A stretch of DNA of 64,000 bases, taken from positions 41,768 through 105,767 of the forward strand of contig CALVEY010000003.1 of the NCBI GenBank assembly GCA_944326705.1, in the 5' to 3' direction. A model generated the notes under the pieces. It was not told the DNA's origin and searched no databases. It saw only the letters and a program-made list of their open reading frames with translations. Each line of letters opens with the position of its first letter. Within the stretch, counting starts at the first letter, position 1. Below, one piece after another: positions 34,975-44,155 of the stretch. The stretch is from an uncultured Mucispirillum sp. GTDB taxonomy: Bacteria; Chrysiogenota; Deferribacteres; Deferribacterales; Mucispirillaceae. The translations under genes were made by a program, and so were the position numbers.

Positions 34975-35586
34975 CTAACTGCCTACAAAATCTACAAATG
35001 AGCATGCCATGCCTTTTTCTTCTATTAACATACCCTGCTCTTTTTTATATTTCATCAAGTTATTATTTAATGGAAGCACTAATATACCGCCTTCTTTTAA
35101 CTGCTCCACTAAATTTTGGGGCAGTCTTTTAGCGCCAGCTGATGCTATTATTTTATCATAAGGTGCATATTCTGCCCAGCCTTTGCCGCCGTCATCTGAT
35201 TTCATACTCACATTAGTTATTCTTAATGACTTAATAGTAGTCCGTGCTTTTTCCATTAATTTAGGTAAAAGCTCCACTGCATATACATGGCTTACAAGCC
35301 GTGATAAAAGAGCTGTTACAAAGCCGCTGCCTGAGCCTATCTCTAATATATTATCACTTTTTTCAAGCTCTAACATATAAAGCATATTGGCAACTGTTGT
35401 AACCTGAGATATAGTCTGCCCCATACCTATTGGCAGCGCTTTATCTTCATAGGCTTTTACTTTCATGCCTTCATCTACAAATAATGCCCGCGGAATATCT
35501 GCAAAAGCCTGAATAATGTTCTTATCATTATTACAGGCTGGAGCAACTATTTCATCTAAAAAATATCTTGGTGTTTTTAGTATCAT
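34975..35586 (-). CDS. pcm: Protein-L-isoaspartate O-methyltransferase
   Basis: 203 residues. It has the family start (FVDEGMKVKAYEDKALPIGMGQTISQVTTVANML) and the SAM-binding motif ILEIGSGSGFVTALLSRL, followed by KIIASAGAKRLPQNLVEQLKEGGILVLPL. It repairs isoaspartyl damage in ageing proteins. It overlaps the argB stop by four bases and ends a four-gene minus-strand run. Confidence 0.92.
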   Translation of the reverse strand: MILKTPRYFLDEIVAPACNNDKNIIQAFADIPRALFVDEGMKVKAYEDKALPIGMGQTISQVTTVANMLYMLELEKSDNILEIGSGSGFVTALLSRLVSHVYAVELLPKLMEKARTTIKSLRITNVSMKSDDGGKGWAEYAPYDKIIASAGAKRLPQNLVEQLKEGGILVLPLNNNLMKYKKEQGMLIEEKGMACSFVDFVGS

Positions 35587-36458
35587 TGGACTATCTGTGT
35601 TCCTATACCAGAATCTGTAAAAATTTCTAATAATATAGAATGTTTTATTCTGCCGTCTATTATGTGGGCTTTACTTACTCCATTTTTTACAGCCTGCACT
35701 GCACAGTCTATTTTAGGTATCATACCGCCAGTTAATGTGCCGTCTTTTTTCATACCGTCTGCATCTTCTGGATGGATTGTAGATATTCTTTTGCCTTCCT
35801 TATCTTTTACACCGTCAACATCAGTTAAAAGCATAAGTTTTTCTGCCTTTAATGCTGCTGCAACACTGCCTGCAACTAAATCTGCATTAATATTATATGG
35901 CTCATAATTTTCACCTATCCCAACAGGTGCAATAACAGGAATAAATTTATTAGATACATTTTCTATTAAGCTTATATTTACTTCTTCCACTTCACCAACT
36001 AAACCTATATCTAAATGCTGTAATACTCCCTTTTCATCTGGAGCATCTACATATAATTTCTTAGCTTTTATAAGGTTGCCGTCTCTGCCGGAAAATCCTA
36101 TTGCCGCACCCCCTGCTTTATTTATAAGGCTTACTATTTCTTTATTTATTTTACCACATAAAGTCATTTCCACTACTTCCATAGAAGCAGCATCTGTTAC
36201 ACGCATACCGCCTACAAACTCACTGCCAATATCAAGCCTTTTTAAAAATGCACCAATCTGCGGACCGCCGCCATGAACTATTACAGGGTTAATGCCTACA
36301 TATTTTAAAAGAGTAATATCTTCTGCAAAACTGTATTTCAGCTCATCATTTTCCATAGCATGACCGCCGTATTTAATAACAAATGTTTTGCCTGAAAATT
36401 TTTTAATATAAGGCAAAGATTCAATTAAAATAGAAGCTTTTTCAATAACATCTTTCAT
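35583..36458 (-). CDS. argB: Acetylglutamate kinase
   Basis: 291 residues of the amino-acid-kinase fold: FVIKYGGHAM (phosphate-binding Lys), NPVIVHGGGPQIG, FVGGMRVTD, INADLVAGSVAAAL and LTGGMIPKIDCAVQAV. It phosphorylates N-acetylglutamate in arginine synthesis. It lies 27 bases after rlpA and overlaps pcm by four bases. Confidence 0.96.
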   Translation of the reverse strand: MKDVIEKASILIESLPYIKKFSGKTFVIKYGGHAMENDELKYSFAEDITLLKYVGINPVIVHGGGPQIGAFLKRLDIGSEFVGGMRVTDAASMEVVEMTLCGKINKEIVSLINKAGGAAIGFSGRDGNLIKAKKLYVDAPDEKGVLQHLDIGLVGEVEEVNISLIENVSNKFIPVIAPVGIGENYEPYNINADLVAGSVAAALKAEKLMLLTDVDGVKDKEGKRISTIHPEDADGMKKDGTLTGGMIPKIDCAVQAVKNGVSKAHIIDGRIKHSILLEIFTDSGIGTQIVQ

Positions 36459-36485
36459 TTTCTCATCTCTTTATATTTTAAAATA

Positions 36486-37415
36486 TTATTTATATCTTAC
36501 TACAAATGCTCCACTGTATTCTGAAAGCTCACCTGCTGCCGCCTGTAATGCCTGCTCTTTTGTAGGGTAGCCTGTAACCCACACTCTGCTCCATTCTGTA
36601 CCTTTTGCATAACCTTTTGATACTACTGCACGGCTGCCGAATTTTCCTGCAAGCCTTTTTGCATTATCTTCTACAGTAAAAGCACCTATCTGCACAGCAA
36701 AGTTACCTTTATCAATATTTACTTCATGACCTTCTGTAACATAGCAGTCTGGGTCTTCTGATAATACTGATACTCTAACTTTTGCAGTGCCTTTATCTAT
36801 CATGCCTAATCTTCTTGCTGCTACTTCTGTTAAATCTATTATTCTACCTTTAGAGTATGGACCTCTGTCATTTACTCTTACAACTACACTTTTGCCGTTT
36901 TCTAAGTTTTCTACTTTTACAAGTGTAGGAAGTGGCAGAGTTTTATGGGCTGCTGTCATTGCCTTTTGATTATATGTTTCACCATTGGCAGTTAATTTTC
37001 CATGAAAACCAGGTCCATACCAGGAAGCAATACCCACTTCGCTGTAGCCGTCTGCACTTTCCATTGGGTAGTATGTAACACCGTTAATTTTATAAGGCTT
37101 GCCTATTTTTTTAGGACCAGGGGCAGCAACTGCTTTACATTTACCTGTTGATTTAACTGCAGCATCTATCTCTACAGGCGCTTCCTGAAAATAACCGTCA
37201 TCAGAATAGGCTTTGCCCTCTTCTGTTACCTGTGAGCTTTCTGAAGGCTCTTCATAAGTATATGTATCATATCCGTCCTGCTCACTTGCTCCATAACCAG
37301 TATTTGTTGACGGGAAATAATCTTCATAACTTTTTACCTGCACTTCGTTTTGTGCAGCACAGCTTAAACTTGAAAAAATAAGCATAAAAATAACAGCTAA
37401 TTTAAATGGTCTCAT
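36486..37415 (-). CDS. rlpA: RlpA-like septal lipoprotein with SPOR domain
   Basis: 309 residues. The lipoprotein signal ends at LSC-AAQ. A Ser/Glu/Tyr-rich linker leads to the double-psi beta-barrel ([36 protein letters not shown]...[29 protein letters not shown]). A C-terminal SPOR domain ([23 protein letters not shown]) follows. RlpA enzymes cut denuded glycan at the division septum. The Asp in VNDRGP and His in AAHKTLP match the catalytic positions. Confidence 0.93.
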   Translation of the reverse strand: MRPFKLAVIFMLIFSSLSCAAQNEVQVKSYEDYFPSTNTGYGASEQDGYDTYTYEEPSESSQVTEEGKAYSDDGYFQEAPVEIDAAVKSTGKCKAVAAPGPKKIGKPYKINGVTYYPMESADGYSEVGIASWYGPGFHGKLTANGETYNQKAMTAAHKTLPLPTLVKVENLENGKSVVVRVNDRGPYSKGRIIDLTEVAARRLGMIDKGTAKVRVSVLSEDPDCYVTEGHEVNIDKGNFAVQIGAFTVEDNAKRLAGKFGSRAVVSKGYAKGTEWSRVWVTGYPTKEQALQAAAGELSEYSGAFVVRYK

Positions 37416-37449
37416 ATAAACTCATACCTTGTAATTATTAAGAAATGGA

Positions 37450-37935
37450 TTATTCTGCACATTCTATTTTTGCTTGAAAGCTGCCGTTATCAATAGTCAG
37501 CTCTGCATAAGTGCCATAGTTTAGTGTTCTGTTTAATGATGTGGAGCCTGGGTTTATAAACCATACGCCCTCTATTTCTTCGTTTACAGGCACATGGATA
37601 TGTCCAAAAATAATTATCTGCGGGTCATCTTCACTGAACATGTAATACATTCTATCCACCACATTGTTATAGTTACCTGTGCCGTGGCTTATGCCTATTT
37701 TAACTCCCTCAATTTCTTCTACAAGTTTAACAGGCAGCTTTGAGCCTAAATCACAATTGCCCTTTACTGCATATAAACACTTGCAGATATCTTCTAACTC
37801 GTCTATAAAGTTAAGAGTATCAGCATCACCTGCATGTATAACAATATCGGCTTCCTTAACCGCTTGTAATACCTTTGGTGGAAGTTTTTCTATTGTGCCA
37901 ATATGTGTGTCTGATATAATAATTATACGCGTCAT
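37450..37935 (-). CDS. YfcE/MJ0936-type metallophosphoesterase
   Basis: 161 residues with all metal-binding motifs of the family: ISDTHIG, VIHAGDAD, VKGNCD, SHGTGN and IFGHIHVP. These small phosphodiesterases act on phosphodiesters of unknown physiological identity. It heads the phosphoesterase-rlpA-argB-pcm run and is only 28 bases from the divergent nucleotidyltransferase gene. Confidence 0.9.
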   Translation of the reverse strand: MTRIIIISDTHIGTIEKLPPKVLQAVKEADIVIHAGDADTLNFIDELEDICKCLYAVKGNCDLGSKLPVKLVEEIEGVKIGISHGTGNYNNVVDRMYYMFSEDDPQIIIFGHIHVPVNEEIEGVWFINPGSTSLNRTLNYGTYAELTIDNGSFQAKIECAE

Positions 37936-37963
37936 TAACTAATATATAACGGGGCAGACAAAA

Positions 37964-39085
37964 ATGTCAATAATTTCAATAGAAATTTTAAAGAAAAATA
38001 TTCCTTTTTTTGATATACTTAAAAATATTGAAAAAGAGCATAATGCAAAAATATATATAGTTGGGGGCTGTCTTAGAGATATATGCCTTAATATCCCTGT
38101 ACATGATATTGATATTACAGCAGAAAATATTGAATATACAAAACTTGCAAAAATTTTAGGAAAATATTTAAAATCTTATGCTGTTGCTTTTAAAGATAAT
38201 ATGCGTATTATGAAAAATAATATGATAATAGATGTATCAAAATTAAGGGGCAGCACAATTTATGAAGATGTGTTAAAGCGCGATTTTACTATAAATAACC
38301 TTGCCTGCTCTCTTGATGCAGAAATTATCGGAAGTATTGATGATATAAAAAATGGTATTATTAAGGCAGTTTATAATAATGCTTTTGATGATGACCCGTT
38401 AAGAATTATTAGAGCAGTCCGTTTTGCTGCTGTTTTTGGCTTTGATATAGAAAGTGATACTATGCAGCTTGCCATATCTAAAAACAGCCTTTTAAAAAAT
38501 ACAGCAAAAGAAAGAGTGTTAGAAGAGTTTAGAAAAATGTTTCAAGGCAGGTTTTTAAGCAAAGCTGTTAATATTATTGCTGAATATAATATTTTATCAA
38601 CTCTTTTAGATACATCAAAATTAGATAATGAAAAACTGCTTCATGGAATAAATTTATCAAAGGATTTTGATTTATTATTAAGTATATGGTGCAAAGATGA
38701 AAAATTTATAGAGTATCTTGGCTTAACTGTAAAAGAGCAGAAAAATATTTCTGTATATTCAAGTATTAATTATGATGCCTTAAAGCAAAGCGATGATAAG
38801 GCTCTTAAATATTTTATATTTAACCATGCGGATTTAATAAAAAATATTATTATATATGTAAAAATCAATTTTAAAGATGAAAAACTGGCTGAAAAATTAG
38901 ATAATTTATATAATTTGATAGATTTTAATAAGGCAAAAGCAGTAAATGGTGCACTGCTTTTATCCCTTGGTTTTAAACCATCGCCTTTATTTTCAGAAAT
39001 AATAAATGAAACTGCTTTTTTACTTGCAATAAATGAATTAAATCAGGATAATATAGAAGAATATATAAAAGAAAGGTGGTGCTGA
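37964..39085 (+). CDS. tRNA nucleotidyltransferase / poly(A) polymerase family (CCA-adding type likely)
   Basis: 373 residues of class II. It shows IYIVGGCLRDICLNIPVHDIDI with the catalytic DxD, LKRDFTINNLACSL, and DDDPLRIIRAVRFAAVFGFDI. The N-terminal half is catalytic and the rest helical. All three tRNA genes in this window lack an encoded CCA end, so a CCA-adding enzyme is needed. I cannot exclude an A-adding or poly(A) polymerase paralogue from sequence alone. It heads a closely spaced plus-strand run that extends to the restriction-modification genes. Confidence 0.85.
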   Translation: MSIISIEILKKNIPFFDILKNIEKEHNAKIYIVGGCLRDICLNIPVHDIDITAENIEYTKLAKILGKYLKSYAVAFKDNMRIMKNNMIIDVSKLRGSTIYEDVLKRDFTINNLACSLDAEIIGSIDDIKNGIIKAVYNNAFDDDPLRIIRAVRFAAVFGFDIESDTMQLAISKNSLLKNTAKERVLEEFRKMFQGRFLSKAVNIIAEYNILSTLLDTSKLDNEKLLHGINLSKDFDLLLSIWCKDEKFIEYLGLTVKEQKNISVYSSINYDALKQSDDKALKYFIFNHADLIKNIIIYVKINFKDEKLAEKLDNLYNLIDFNKAKAVNGALLLSLGFKPSPLFSEIINETAFLLAINELNQDNIEEYIKERWC

Positions 39086-39086
39086 T

Positions 39087-39824
39087 ATGAAATTTATAAG
39101 ATATGCAAAAGGACAGACTCAATACCGCGGAATATTAGACGGAAATATTATCAAACGCATTAACGGCACAATTTTCCATAATTATTCCCTTTCTGCTGAA
39201 ACTGAAAATATAAATGATGTAGCAATACTTCCACCTGTGCTGCCTTCAAAAATAATCGGTTTTCGTAAAAACTATAACGGCAAAAGAGAAGAAATTGGCG
39301 AGCCAAAAATATTTATGAAGCCGCAAAGCTCAGTTATCGCCCATAATGAAAATATTATACTTCCTAAAAATGAGATTGTAAAAATAGAAGGCGAATTGGC
39401 AGTAATTATCGGCAAAAAAGCAAAAAATGTTGCAGAATGCCATGCCTTGCAGCATATTTTAGGATACACCATTGCAAACGACATTACAGCACAGCAGAAA
39501 GAAACAGACTTAAATGTTACAATGGGTAAATTTTTTGATACTTTTACTCCACTAGGTCCATACATTGTAACAGATATCGATGCATCTGATATAATGATTA
39601 ATACTTATAAAAACGGCGAGCTGGTGCAGTCCGGCTCTACAAAAAATATGATTTTTGATATTATGTACCAAATATCATACCTTTCTCATATAATGACACT
39701 TCTTCCTGGCGATATTATTTTAACAGGAACACCAAATGCGGCAGTAGAAGTACACCATAATGATAAAATAGATATTACTATAGATAATCTAGGCACACTT
39801 ACTAATAAGTGTATAAGCGAGTAG
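39087..39824 (+). CDS. Fumarylacetoacetate hydrolase-family enzyme
   Basis: 245 residues. The metal site and fold are seen in IIGFRKNY, PKIFMKPQSSVIAH, KIEGELAVIIGKKAKNV, GYTIANDITAQ, LGPYIV and LLPGDIILTGTPNAAV. Members include hydratases, decarboxylases and acylpyruvases; the substrate cannot be deduced here. It starts one base after the nucleotidyltransferase stop. Confidence 0.88.
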   Translation: MKFIRYAKGQTQYRGILDGNIIKRINGTIFHNYSLSAETENINDVAILPPVLPSKIIGFRKNYNGKREEIGEPKIFMKPQSSVIAHNENIILPKNEIVKIEGELAVIIGKKAKNVAECHALQHILGYTIANDITAQQKETDLNVTMGKFFDTFTPLGPYIVTDIDASDIMINTYKNGELVQSGSTKNMIFDIMYQISYLSHIMTLLPGDIILTGTPNAAVEVHHNDKIDITIDNLGTLTNKCISE

Positions 39825-39826
39825 TT

Positions 39827-40066
39827 ATGAATAATAAAATAGAATGTGATATGTGCGGCACATGCTGCACAGCTTACAGTATATCATCACTTAATAAAAA
39901 AGCTGGCGAGCCGTGCAAACATTTACTTCCTGACGGCAGATGCGGCGATTATGAAAACAGACCGCAGGTATGCAGAGATTTTCATGCAGATTATTTCTGC
40001 TACTTTTTATCTTCGCTGTCTAAAGAGGAACAGATAGAAATTATTAAAGAGCTTTATGATGCGTAA
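39827..40066 (+). CDS. YkgJ-family cysteine-cluster protein
   Basis: 79 residues from ATG 39827, two bases after the FAH gene. Seven cysteines occur as CDMCGTCC, EPCKHL, GRCGDY, VCRDF and YFC, the pattern of YkgJ-type proteins thought to bind a metal or an Fe-S cluster. No enzymatic role is established. It overlaps coaE by 11 bases. Confidence 0.85.
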   Translation: MNNKIECDMCGTCCTAYSISSLNKKAGEPCKHLLPDGRCGDYENRPQVCRDFHADYFCYFLSSLSKEEQIEIIKELYDA

Positions 40067-40688
40067 TATAGGTATGACTGGCGGTATAGGCAGCGGAAAA
40101 AATCAAGTGGCAGATATATTTAATCAGCTTGGTTTTTATACTATTGATTCTGATATTTCAAGCAGAAAAGTTATGGAAAAAGGGGAAGCTGCCTATGAAA
40201 AAATAGTCTCCTTTTTTGGCAGTGATATATTAGATGAAAATGATAATATATTAAGAAAAAAACTTGGCGATATTGTTTTTAGTGATAAAGCAAAATTAAA
40301 AACACTAGAAAATATAGTGCACCCTGCCATATATGAATACGAAAAAAAAGAACGCTCAAAAATATACGGCAAAGATGATAAAGCAGTAGTTATCACACAC
40401 GCTGCATTAATTATAGAAAGCGGCAGTATCGATAAATATGATGCTTTAATAGTTATATCATGCCCAGATGAGCTGCAGGTTGAAAGAGTAATGCAGAGAG
40501 ATAATTTCAGCGAAGAAAAAGCAAGAAATATTGTTGCTCACCAAATGCCAAATGAAGAAAGGCTTAAATATGCTGATTTTATAATAGATAATTCTTCTAC
40601 CCTTGATGATTTATATAATGAAGTAAAAAGAGTGCATAACTTAATAACTCAGATAAACTATGGAGAAAAACATACAACTAAGATTTGA
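40056..40688 (+). CDS. coaE: Dephospho-CoA kinase with altered P-loop
   Basis: 210 residues. Family landmarks are GMTGGIGSGKNQ (P-loop), YTIDSDISSRKV, LRKKLGDIVFSD, ENIVHPAI and ERVMQRDNFSEEKARNIVAHQMP. It catalyses the last step of CoA synthesis. The P-loop ends GSGKN, where nearly all kinases have GKS or GKT; the hydroxyl residue normally coordinates magnesium. The whole length is otherwise intact, so activity may persist. The start overlaps the upstream gene by 11 bases. Confidence 0.9.
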   Translation: MMRNIGMTGGIGSGKNQVADIFNQLGFYTIDSDISSRKVMEKGEAAYEKIVSFFGSDILDENDNILRKKLGDIVFSDKAKLKTLENIVHPAIYEYEKKERSKIYGKDDKAVVITHAALIIESGSIDKYDALIVISCPDELQVERVMQRDNFSEEKARNIVAHQMPNEERLKYADFIIDNSSTLDDLYNEVKRVHNLITQINYGEKHTTKI

Positions 40689-40726
40689 TTTATATATTTA
40701 TTTTATACTATATACAAGGAATTAAT

Positions 40727-41734
40727 ATGAATAAAAAATTTACTTTTATAGATTTGTTTGCTGGTATAGGTGGATTTCGTATTGCTATGGAAAAATTAGG
40801 TGGAGAATGTGTTTTTTCTTCAGAAATTGATAAAGAAGCTATCAAAACATATTCTGTAAATTTTAATGATATTCCATATGGAGATATTACTTTAGAGTCA
40901 GTTAAACTAAAAATACCAAAACATTTTGACATCTTATGTGCGGGTTTTCCCTGCCAATCTTTTTCTATTGCTGGCAAAAAAATGGGATTTAATGAAACTC
41001 GTGGCACTCTTTTTTTTGATGTTGCAACAATTATTAAAAATCATCAACCTAAAGCCTTTTTTTTGGAAAATGTAAAAGGTTTAGTTTCCCATGATAAAGG
41101 TAATACTTTAAAAACTATCTTAAATGTATTAAGAGAAGATTTAAACTATTATGTTCCAGATCCACAACTTATTAATGCTAAAAATTTTGGATTACCACAA
41201 AATAGAGAGCGCATTTTTATTGTAGGATTTCATAAATCCATATATCATTCTGAGTTTACATATCCAAAGCCTACTAATATAAAAACATGTATAGCTGATA
41301 TAAAAGAAAAATCTGTTGTAAATACTAAATATTATCTTTCAACTGCATATTTAAATACATTAAAAAGACATAAAGAACGACATCAAGCAAAAGGAAATGG
41401 TTTTGGCTACGAAATAAAACAAGATACAGATATTGCAAACACTATTGTTGTAGGTGGCATGGGAAGAGAAAGGAACCTTATTATTGATAATAGAATTACT
41501 GACTATACACCTACTACAAAAATTAAAGGGGAAGTTAATAGAGAAGGTATTAGAAGGATGACTCCAAGAGAATGGGCTAGATTACAAGGATTTCCAGAGT
41601 CATTCAAAATTACTGTTTCTGATACTGCAGCATATAAACAATTTGGAAACTCTGTTGCAATTCCTGCAATATCTGCTACAGCAAAAAATATTATTCAATA
41701 TATCTTTACAGGAGAACTTTATGAGAGGAAATAA
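40727..41734 (+). CDS. DNA cytosine-5 methyltransferase, M.HpaII-like
   Basis: 335 residues from ATG 40727 (AAGGA six bases upstream). All C5-methyltransferase motifs are present: FIDLFAGIGGFR (SAM), AGFPCQSFSIAG (catalytic Cys), FFLENVKGL, LPQNRERIFIVGF and YKQFGNSVAIP. From memory it is strikingly similar along its length to M.HpaII, including the KGNGFGYEI and VVGGMGRERNL region, so CCGG is the likely target. It overlaps the endonuclease gene by 14 bases and follows coaE by 38. Confidence 0.92.
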   Translation: MNKKFTFIDLFAGIGGFRIAMEKLGGECVFSSEIDKEAIKTYSVNFNDIPYGDITLESVKLKIPKHFDILCAGFPCQSFSIAGKKMGFNETRGTLFFDVATIIKNHQPKAFFLENVKGLVSHDKGNTLKTILNVLREDLNYYVPDPQLINAKNFGLPQNRERIFIVGFHKSIYHSEFTYPKPTNIKTCIADIKEKSVVNTKYYLSTAYLNTLKRHKERHQAKGNGFGYEIKQDTDIANTIVVGGMGRERNLIIDNRITDYTPTTKIKGEVNREGIRRMTPREWARLQGFPESFKITVSDTAAYKQFGNSVAIPAISATAKNIIQYIFTGELYERK

Positions 41735-42776
41735 AGGTGAATGGAGTGAAATATATGTTTTACTAAAATTACTACATGATAAGTTAATGTATGCAGGCGA
41801 TGAAAACTTAAATACCATTCAAGATATTTTTTATCCAATTTTAAGTATTAAGCGTGATTCAAATGTGATTTATAATATTGAAGGAGAAAATAATATAAGC
41901 CTTATCAAAAGAGATGGTACAACTTTACATATTAATTCTTCTAATTTCCCAGAAATTATATCAGATTTATTTAATAATATAAGTACTTCAAATGAAACCA
42001 CTTTTGAAATACCTTCTTTAACTAATATTTTAGACACACTTTGTATAAGCAGACTTTCAGCATCTTCACATGATAAACAGGATATTTACATAAAATTTCA
42101 TGATATAAGGACTGGACTAATTAATGAATCAGGTTTCAGTATTAAATCTATGCTTGGAAGTTCTTCCACACTACTTAATGCATCTGGTTCAACTAAATTC
42201 ATTTTTAAAATTGATTTGAATAACATTTCATTAGAAGCAACTAGAAATTTAAGAGCAGGAAAAGAAGTCGTTACTTTTCTTTTAAATAATGGTTGTTCGC
42301 TTAATTTTGATAAAACTAGTAACAATATTTTTACATCTAATCTCATGATGACAGACTATGTAATGCCTCAGTTATTAGCAAATATAATCCTTATTTATTT
42401 TTCTTCTCGTAATTCAACTCTTACTTCAATTTTAGAGATTATAGAAAATGATAATTTTTTAAATATCCCTGCAAATTATTTACCAGTATTTTATAAATAT
42501 AAAATAAAACAATTATTAGTAAATATTGCATTAGGCATGATGCCTGCTACAATTTGGAATGGTAACTTTACAGCTAATGGTGGATATATTATAGTTAAAG
42601 AAACAGGGGATATAATATGTTATCATATTTATGATAAAAATAGATTCGAAAATTACTTATTTAATAACATTAAACTAGATACGCCAAGTTTATCTCGTCA
42701 TGATTGTGGCTATATTTATGAAAACAATGGTAATCATTATATTGATTTACCATTACAACTTCGTTTTATTAGATAA
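41721..42776 (+). CDS. HpaII-family type II restriction endonuclease
   Basis: 351 residues from ATG 41721, with AGGAG five to six bases upstream; the start lies within the methyltransferase's last codons. The N-terminus MRGNKGEWSEIYVLLKLLHDKLMYAGDENLN matches the HpaII endonuclease family, and the partner methyltransferase is M.HpaII-like. It should cut unmethylated CCGG. The gene appears intact. Confidence 0.85.
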   Translation: MRGNKGEWSEIYVLLKLLHDKLMYAGDENLNTIQDIFYPILSIKRDSNVIYNIEGENNISLIKRDGTTLHINSSNFPEIISDLFNNISTSNETTFEIPSLTNILDTLCISRLSASSHDKQDIYIKFHDIRTGLINESGFSIKSMLGSSSTLLNASGSTKFIFKIDLNNISLEATRNLRAGKEVVTFLLNNGCSLNFDKTSNNIFTSNLMMTDYVMPQLLANIILIYFSSRNSTLTSILEIIENDNFLNIPANYLPVFYKYKIKQLLVNIALGMMPATIWNGNFTANGGYIIVKETGDIICYHIYDKNRFENYLFNNIKLDTPSLSRHDCGYIYENNGNHYIDLPLQLRFIR

Positions 42777-42795
42777 TTTTTTAATACTACATATC

Positions 42796-42818
42796 GTGCT
42801 GGAAAAAAATTCCAGCAC
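42796..42818. terminator. Hairpin between the converging R-M and torD-like genes
   Basis: GTGCTGGAA and TTCCAGCAC form a perfect nine-pair stem around five A. There is no T run on the plus side. Its position between convergent genes suggests a shared terminator. Confidence 0.6.
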
Positions 42819-42844
42819 TATTATGATATAAAAAAAGAGGAGGG

Positions 42845-43441
42845 CTATTTTTGGGAATAGTCTTCTGTAGTTCCCTTTAATAGATATGCTGTTCCTTTAA
42901 AAAAGTCTGTTTCTGCACCTTTTATAATATTGTCTGCAAATTCATTAATCCAGTTAGCTATATGGCTTTTAAAAAACTCTTCTGCTTCATTTTTAGTTTC
43001 TTCATTAGATAATAAATATGCAAAAAACATTAAAAGCTGCCCTGCATGGTCATCTGGCTCATTATAAAGTTTTTCTACTTTTAAGCCAAAGCGTGCATAC
43101 CACTGCCTTGCATCAAGTGTAGAACGCTGAAACATAATAGGCTCACAGCTTGTATATATAGATTCCCATACCGGTGCTTTTACTACTCCATTTACACCAA
43201 CAAATAAATCCTGATAATCTGATACTATTTTATCATATTTTTCTTTATCATTATCTATATGAAAATTATGCAGTAATTTTTCTGCTGTTTTTATATTTTC
43301 ATTACTGCTTTCAAGGGGTATATCATCAAATAATTTTTCATCATCAATTTCTTTATAAAATGCTTTATCTGGGTATTTATATAGTATTTTACCAAGTAAG
43401 CCAAATACTGCTGAATAACTGCTTTCATTAACTGCCATCAT
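42845..43441 (-). CDS. TorD/DmsD-family chaperone for a molybdoenzyme
   Basis: 198 residues, all helical. The family region is seen in VKAPVWESIYTSCEPIMFQRSTLDARQWYARFGLKVEKLYNEPDDHAGQLLMFFAYLL. Such chaperones bind the twin-arginine leader of the catalytic subunit during cofactor insertion. It is the last gene after porin-dmsA-dmsB, separated from dmsB by a hairpin that may lower its expression. The second Met is an equally possible start. Confidence 0.88.
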   Translation of the reverse strand: MMAVNESSYSAVFGLLGKILYKYPDKAFYKEIDDEKLFDDIPLESSNENIKTAEKLLHNFHIDNDKEKYDKIVSDYQDLFVGVNGVVKAPVWESIYTSCEPIMFQRSTLDARQWYARFGLKVEKLYNEPDDHAGQLLMFFAYLLSNEETKNEAEEFFKSHIANWINEFADNIIKGAETDFFKGTAYLLKGTTEDYSQK

Positions 43442-43479
43442 TTTATTTTCCTCTATCTTCTTTTTTTATATATTTTTGC

Positions 43480-43509
43480 ATGCAGTGCAGCATAAAAACT
43501 GCACTGCAT
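43480..43509 (-). terminator. Hairpin between dmsB-like and torD-like genes
   Basis: ATGCAGTGCAG and CTGCACTGCAT form a perfect 11-pair stem with an eight-base loop. No T run follows on the minus strand, so it looks like an mRNA-stabilising or attenuating element. Confidence 0.55.
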
Positions 43510-43516
43510 ATTTTCA

Positions 43517-44155
43517 CTAACTTGAAAAGCCAAGTTCTGTTTCATTTTTAATTCTTCCAGCTGTGCTGTCTACTTTCTGGCCAAATTTATGGGCTTTAAT
43601 TACCACATTAGGGTTAGTAACTTCTGCACCTGGAAGTGGGGCTATTTCTGCTAATGTGCCGTATTTTTTCCTTAACTGCTCTATTTCGCCAAATTCAATA
43701 CATCTTTGCAGGCAGGAATCAATACATACTGGGTTTCTACCCTCTTTTAATTTATCAATGCACATATCGCATTTATATGCTTTATTTTCTTTTTCATCAA
43801 ATGCTGGTGAATGATATGGGCATGCATCAATACATACTTTACATTCTGCACCAATACATTTTTCTTTATTAATAACTACTGCGCCATATTCTTCATCTCT
43901 TGTAATAGCATTTACTGGGCAGTTTTCCATACATGCTGGATTTGCACAGTGCATACAGCTCATAGATACATAGTAGTTAAATACATCACTAGGCATTAAA
44001 AATCCGTCTTTATTTACCCATTTACCGCCGCCGTATTCTCTTACTTTTCTTATTCTTACACCTACTGGCAGGTTTTTATGGTCTTTGCAGGCAATCTCAC
44101 ATGTTTTACAGCCTACACAGGAATCTGTATTTATATAAAATCCATACTGTTTCAT
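43517..44155 (-). CDS. DmsB-like iron-sulfur subunit
   Basis: 212 residues with four Cys clusters of the 4x[4Fe-4S] type: CVGCKTCEIACKDHK, CMHCANPACMENCPVNAI, CIGAECKVCIDACPYHSP and CDMCIDKLKEGRNPVCIDSCLQRCIEFGE. It passes electrons to the molybdopterin subunit and should travel across the membrane with it. Its start overlaps the dmsA-like stop by one base. No DmsC-type membrane anchor follows. Confidence 0.93.
   Translation of the reverse strand: MKQYGFYINTDSCVGCKTCEIACKDHKNLPVGVRIRKVREYGGGKWVNKDGFLMPSDVFNYYVSMSCMHCANPACMENCPVNAITRDEEYGAVVINKEKCIGAECKVCIDACPYHSPAFDEKENKAYKCDMCIDKLKEGRNPVCIDSCLQRCIEFGEIEQLRKKYGTLAEIAPLPGAEVTNPNVVIKAHKFGQKVDSTAGRIKNETELGFSS

Noticed and set aside
40727..42776. 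Complete avoidance of CCGG as evidence for an active HpaII-like system
   Set aside because: CCGG occurs at over a dozen places in the window (for example near 2322, 3218, 17582, 36090 and 45274); a count against expectation was not computed.
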